This document shows, one piece after another, positions 61,342 to 64,000 of a stretch of 64,000 bases of DNA. The notes below the pieces were generated by a model. That model was not told the origin of the DNA, made no database searches, and saw only the letters and a program-made list of their open reading frames with translations. The translations under genes were made by a program, and so were the position numbers. Source of the stretch: Acidobacteria bacterium RIFCSPLOWO2_12_FULL_66_21 (GTDB lineage Bacteria > Acidobacteriota > Vicinamibacteria > Vicinamibacterales > 2-12-FULL-66-21); contig MELC01000088.1 in the NCBI GenBank assembly GCA_001767455.1, positions 1 through 64,000 on the forward strand. The letters run 5' to 3'. The number at the start of each line of letters is the position of its first letter. The stretch's first letter is position 1.

Positions 61342-63774
61342 CTATCGTACGGTCACCGTGACCGGACTGAAGCTGAGCGCAATCGGCGCGCCGTCGGGCG
61401 TGTTGGCCATGCCGCTCACCTGGATCATCGATCCGCCGGGCCCGACCGCGTCGAACTGCAGCGCCGCCAGCAACCCGTTGCCGGACGCGCCGGTCTGATC
61501 GGCGGTGCGCACGATGGCGATGTCCACGCGGCCGGCGGCCGCGTCGATGCGGGGCGTGAAGCTGGCCGCCACGCCTCCCTGCCGCATGAACGTGCCGTCC
61601 AGGACGGTGCGGACGCGCAGCACCGCCGGGTTGTAGGTGACCGTCAACGTAATCGCGGACAACCGCGACACGTTGTTAATCGAGAGGGGTGTCGGGTACG
61701 GACCGCCGGCGATCCTGAACTCCGTTCCGGGCGGCGTGACGACCACCTGCGCGGCGGTCGCCGGCGCGGGCGTGCCCTGACCGGCCACCGGCGGCACGTT
61801 CACGTCGCGCGGAGGCTGCGCGGCCGCTGGTGGCGTCGTCGCTCCCGGGGGCGTCGCGGGTGGCCCAACCGGCGGCGGGGTCACGAGCGTCGGCACCGGA
61901 AATACTCCCGGCGGTACCGGCGGATTGGTCGGCGGCACGCCGCCGGGCGGGTTGGCGGCACCGCCTGGCACCGCGCCAGAGGGCGGCGTCGTCCCGGCCG
62001 GCGCGGCCGCGGGCGGCTCGATGATCGGGGGCGCCGCGATGAGCGGCGGCGGACCGCCGAGCCCGATGTTCTGCTGCGTGCCGATATAGATCGACGAGAG
62101 ATCCTCCGCCGTCAGCTCGTGCGTGCGGACGATGTGCGGCGTCAGCAGCATGACGATGTCGGACTGGTTGATGTCGTCGCTCGTCTGGCCGAACAGCGAC
62201 CGCAGGATCGGCACGTTCATGATGCCGGGGAACCCGGTGAGGATCTTCCGCTGTTCGTCCTTCAGAAGGCCGGCCAGGAGCGTGGACTCCCCTTCGCGCA
62301 GCCGGAGCTTCGTCGTCACCTTCCGCGAACTGAACGAGGGCACGCTCTGGCCCGCGACGCTGATGCTCGGCCCGAGCGCGCTGCTCTCGACCGAGAAGTT
62401 GTCGAGGACGATGTCCCCGTCGTAGGTGACGCGCGGCGTCATCTCGACGTTCACGCCGACGTCCTTGTAGTTGAACGAGGACTGCGGCACGCTGGCGAAC
62501 CCACCGGGCGCTGCGGCCCCGAACACCGTCGACAGGACGGGAATCTGGTCGCCGAGGTTCATGGTGAGCTTCGAGCCTTCGGCGCCGCGCAGCTGCGGTT
62601 TGGCGATGAGCTTCGTGTGCGAGTCCTCCGCGAGGAACCGCACGATCGCGGTCGGGACGCTCAGATAGAAGTCCGCCGTGCTGATGCCCTGCGAGATGGT
62701 GTTGAGGTTGAACGGAGGCGGGAGCCCGGGCGTGTCCCCCGTGGGGGACGTATTCGGCGGCGCGAATTCCGGCGAAAAGGTCAGGCCCAGCGAGTAGTTG
62801 CTCAGATTCAGCCCGAGTCGCTTGGTGCGCGTCTTGTCGACCTCGAGGATCTGGACGTCGATGACGACCTCTGCGCGCGGCTTGTCGTTCGCGCGGATCA
62901 CGCGCTCGATGACGTCGACGACGGGCGCGGTCGCGCGCACGGTGATGGTATTCGCCGTCTTGCTCGGAAGCATCTGCGGCTGCACAGCCATGGTCGGGAT
63001 GCGCATCACGGTGTTGAGGATCTGGACGAGCTCCGTCACGTCGGCGTGCGACACGTAGAAGACCCGCATGACCATTTCGTCGTACTGCTGGTGCTTGGCG
63101 GGGACGTCCTGGATGACCAGGATCGTCTTCGGGTTGAGGATCTTGTAGAACGTCTGGTTGGCGGCCATGATCTGCTGGAGCGCCTGTTCCAGCGTGATCC
63201 CCTCGAGCGAGACCGTGTACGGCTTGTCCTGGAACTGCTGGTCGTACGTGATGTTGATGCCGGTCATCTGCCCGAGCATCGTCAGCAGATCCTTGAGGCT
63301 GCCGCTGAAGGTCAACTTGATCGGATCGCGCGAGGCCGGATTGAGCATCGGCGTGGACGCGCGCGCCGCCTCCTCGCGCAGCTTGTCGATGGCCGGTCTC
63401 GGACGCATCGCCTCGATGCGGTCGCGCACCGTCTTTTCCAGTTGCACGGCCTTGGCCGACGCCAGGCGGTTGGTCGCGTCGAGCTCCGACGCGCGCTTGT
63501 ACTCGAGGAGCGCCGCGTCGAGCTGGTCCTTTTCCTCGAACTCGCGCCCGCGGCTGATGTGCTCCTGCGCGGCGGTCTGGGTCGCGCGCTGAAGCGAGAT
63601 CTTGTACTCCGCCCTGCCGGGGTTCGCCTGCACCGCCTGGGTGAACTCGGCAACCGCCCGATCCCAGTCGCCCGCGCGCGCGGCGTCCTGGCCTTTGCGG
63701 AACGCGCGGCCCGCCGCGCAGCCCGAGACGAGTACGGCCACAACCGACAGCACGAGAAGCTTGCGTATCAACAC
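61342..63774 (-). CDS. gspD: Lipoprotein secretin with C-terminal cohesin-like domain
   Basis: 810 residues from GTG 63774. Lipoprotein signal LSVVAVLVSGC. A TPR-like region follows (about 25-105). The STN/N0-type domain (about 145-225) has VSLEGITLEQALQQIMAANQTFYKILNPKTILV. NHN modules (about 230-290) precede the secretin core (about 300-570), which contains AKPQLRGAEGSKLTMNLGDQIPV and TTKLRLREGESTLLAGLLKDEQRK...PGIMNVPILRSLF. A Pro/Gly-rich linker (about 590-690) leads to a cohesin-like beta domain (about 695-810: PLSINNVSRLSAITLTVTYNPAVLRVRTV). It forms the outer-membrane pore of a type II/IV-pilus-like system; the cohesin-like tail is unusual for model GspD. Confidence 0.94.
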   Translation of the reverse strand: MLIRKLLVLSVVAVLVSGCAAGRAFRKGQDAARAGDWDRAVAEFTQAVQANPGRAEYKISLQRATQTAAQEHISRGREFEEKDQLDAALLEYKRASELDATNRLASAKAVQLEKTVRDRIEAMRPRPAIDKLREEAARASTPMLNPASRDPIKLTFSGSLKDLLTMLGQMTGINITYDQQFQDKPYTVSLEGITLEQALQQIMAANQTFYKILNPKTILVIQDVPAKHQQYDEMVMRVFYVSHADVTELVQILNTVMRIPTMAVQPQMLPSKTANTITVRATAPVVDVIERVIRANDKPRAEVVIDVQILEVDKTRTKRLGLNLSNYSLGLTFSPEFAPPNTSPTGDTPGLPPPFNLNTISQGISTADFYLSVPTAIVRFLAEDSHTKLIAKPQLRGAEGSKLTMNLGDQIPVLSTVFGAAAPGGFASVPQSSFNYKDVGVNVEMTPRVTYDGDIVLDNFSVESSALGPSISVAGQSVPSFSSRKVTTKLRLREGESTLLAGLLKDEQRKILTGFPGIMNVPILRSLFGQTSDDINQSDIVMLLTPHIVRTHELTAEDLSSIYIGTQQNIGLGGPPPLIAAPPIIEPPAAAPAGTTPPSGAVPGGAANPPGGVPPTNPPVPPGVFPVPTLVTPPPVGPPATPPGATTPPAAAQPPRDVNVPPVAGQGTPAPATAAQVVVTPPGTEFRIAGGPYPTPLSINNVSRLSAITLTVTYNPAVLRVRTVLDGTFMRQGGVAASFTPRIDAAAGRVDIAIVRTADQTGASGNGLLAALQFDAVGPGGSMIQVSGMANTPDGAPIALSFSPVTVTVR

Positions 63775-63791
63775 CGCGACTCCATTGTCAA

Positions 63792-63840
63792 CGCCCGGCC
63801 TGACCGCGGAGGCGGCAGGGCGGGCCTACGGTTAGGCCTA
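63792..63840. repeat. TAGGCC-type hairpin at a stop codon before the secretin gene
   Basis: GCCCGGCCTGACCGCGGAGG then GGGCGGGCCTAC, with GTTAGGCCTAC alongside. On the minus strand the TAG at 63840-63838 is the stop of the partial gene and is followed by GCC, as at pal and tolB. The arms are less perfect than in the tol copies. Confidence 0.6.
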
Positions 63841-64000
63841 CTTCACGCATTCCAGGCCGGTCAGCCGGATCGACGTCCGCCCCCGGCCATCCAGATATTC
63901 CATCGTCACGGACTCGACGCCGATCTTCACGAGGCGGTACCGCCCGTCGATCGCGTCCCCTTCGCGCCCGCGGAAGGTGTGCGTCAGGCAATCGCTGAAC
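63838..64000 (-). CDS. C-terminal part of a secretion/pilus-cluster gene (cut by window edge)
   Basis: The last 54 codons run in from beyond the right edge: FSDCLTHTFRGREGDAIDGRYRLVKIGVESVTMEYLDG, then RGRTSIRLTGLECVK and TAG. A short beta-rich segment with the pattern RLVKIG-ES-ME-LDGRG-IRL is common at the C-terminus of periplasmic GspC/PilP-like proteins encoded just upstream of a secretin. The position fits, but the identity cannot be confirmed from this fragment. Confidence 0.65.
   Translation of the reverse strand, partial: FSDCLTHTFRGREGDAIDGRYRLVKIGVESVTMEYLDGRGRTSIRLTGLECVK

Overview
This window is chromosomal DNA from a high-GC, Gram-negative bacterium. The best guess is Acidobacteriota, in or near the Vicinamibacteria. 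The reasons are a complete Tol-Pal operon and Lpt (LPS export) genes, which imply an outer membrane; an Oar-type TonB-dependent receptor with an N-terminal carboxypeptidase-regulatory-like domain; HprK beside RpoN, HPr and RapZ; and a secretin carrying a C-terminal cohesin-like domain. The assignment rests on protein families and gene order, with no rRNA in the window. I saw no rRNA, tRNA, CRISPR array or intact transposase gene.

Layout. 1-7.6 kb: a very large NtrY-like sensor kinase, a membrane protein translationally coupled to a PLP aminotransferase, and an outer-surface-type beta-propeller protein. 7.6-25.9 kb: a housekeeping run on the plus strand, guaA, dnaE, accA, recJ, a fused LptC/LptA-type protein, lptB, rpoN, hpf, hprK, rapZ, mannose-type EIIA, HPr, ptsI and a small cupin. 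From rpoN onward this is a regulatory phosphotransferase system with no sugar permease. 26-31.9 kb: ssb, then the minus-strand tolQ-tolR-tolA-tolB-pal-cpoB operon. 31.9-37.6 kb: recN, miaB, a DUF151 nuclease-type protein, parA and parB. 37.9-45 kb: a fused LptF-LptG permease, a PHP-type metallohydrolase, metK, a small winged-helix-like protein with a DUF4342 protein, and xerD.

45.2-58.1 kb is the functional highlight: murQ, nagB, a BadF-type amino-sugar kinase, a TonB-dependent receptor, a GntR/UTRA regulator, a DigH/YngK-like glycosidase, a serine hydrolase of the beta-lactamase fold and two sodium:solute symporters. Together they look like a locus for taking up and degrading peptidoglycan amino sugars without a PTS permease. 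58.2-64 kb holds a type II secretion/type IV pilus-like cluster: three pseudopilin-like genes, a lipoprotein with Ig-like and PKD domains, a lipoprotein secretin with a cohesin-like tail, and the end of one more gene.

The non-coding DNA is the most unusual part. Most intergenic gaps longer than about 40 bp are filled by arrays of degenerate 7-8 bp words. These are usually arranged as a left array, a GC-rich loop and an inverted right array, and they often begin at or include the stop codon of the preceding gene. Several families share this architecture but not sequence. Some pairs share nearly identical loops, so the elements are dispersed repeats. Further palindromic families sit on stop codons (TAGGCC hairpins) or inside reading frames (the PHP gene and the LptF-LptG junction). 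Many genes also have a -10-like box 6-14 nt before the start codon, which suggests leaderless transcripts.
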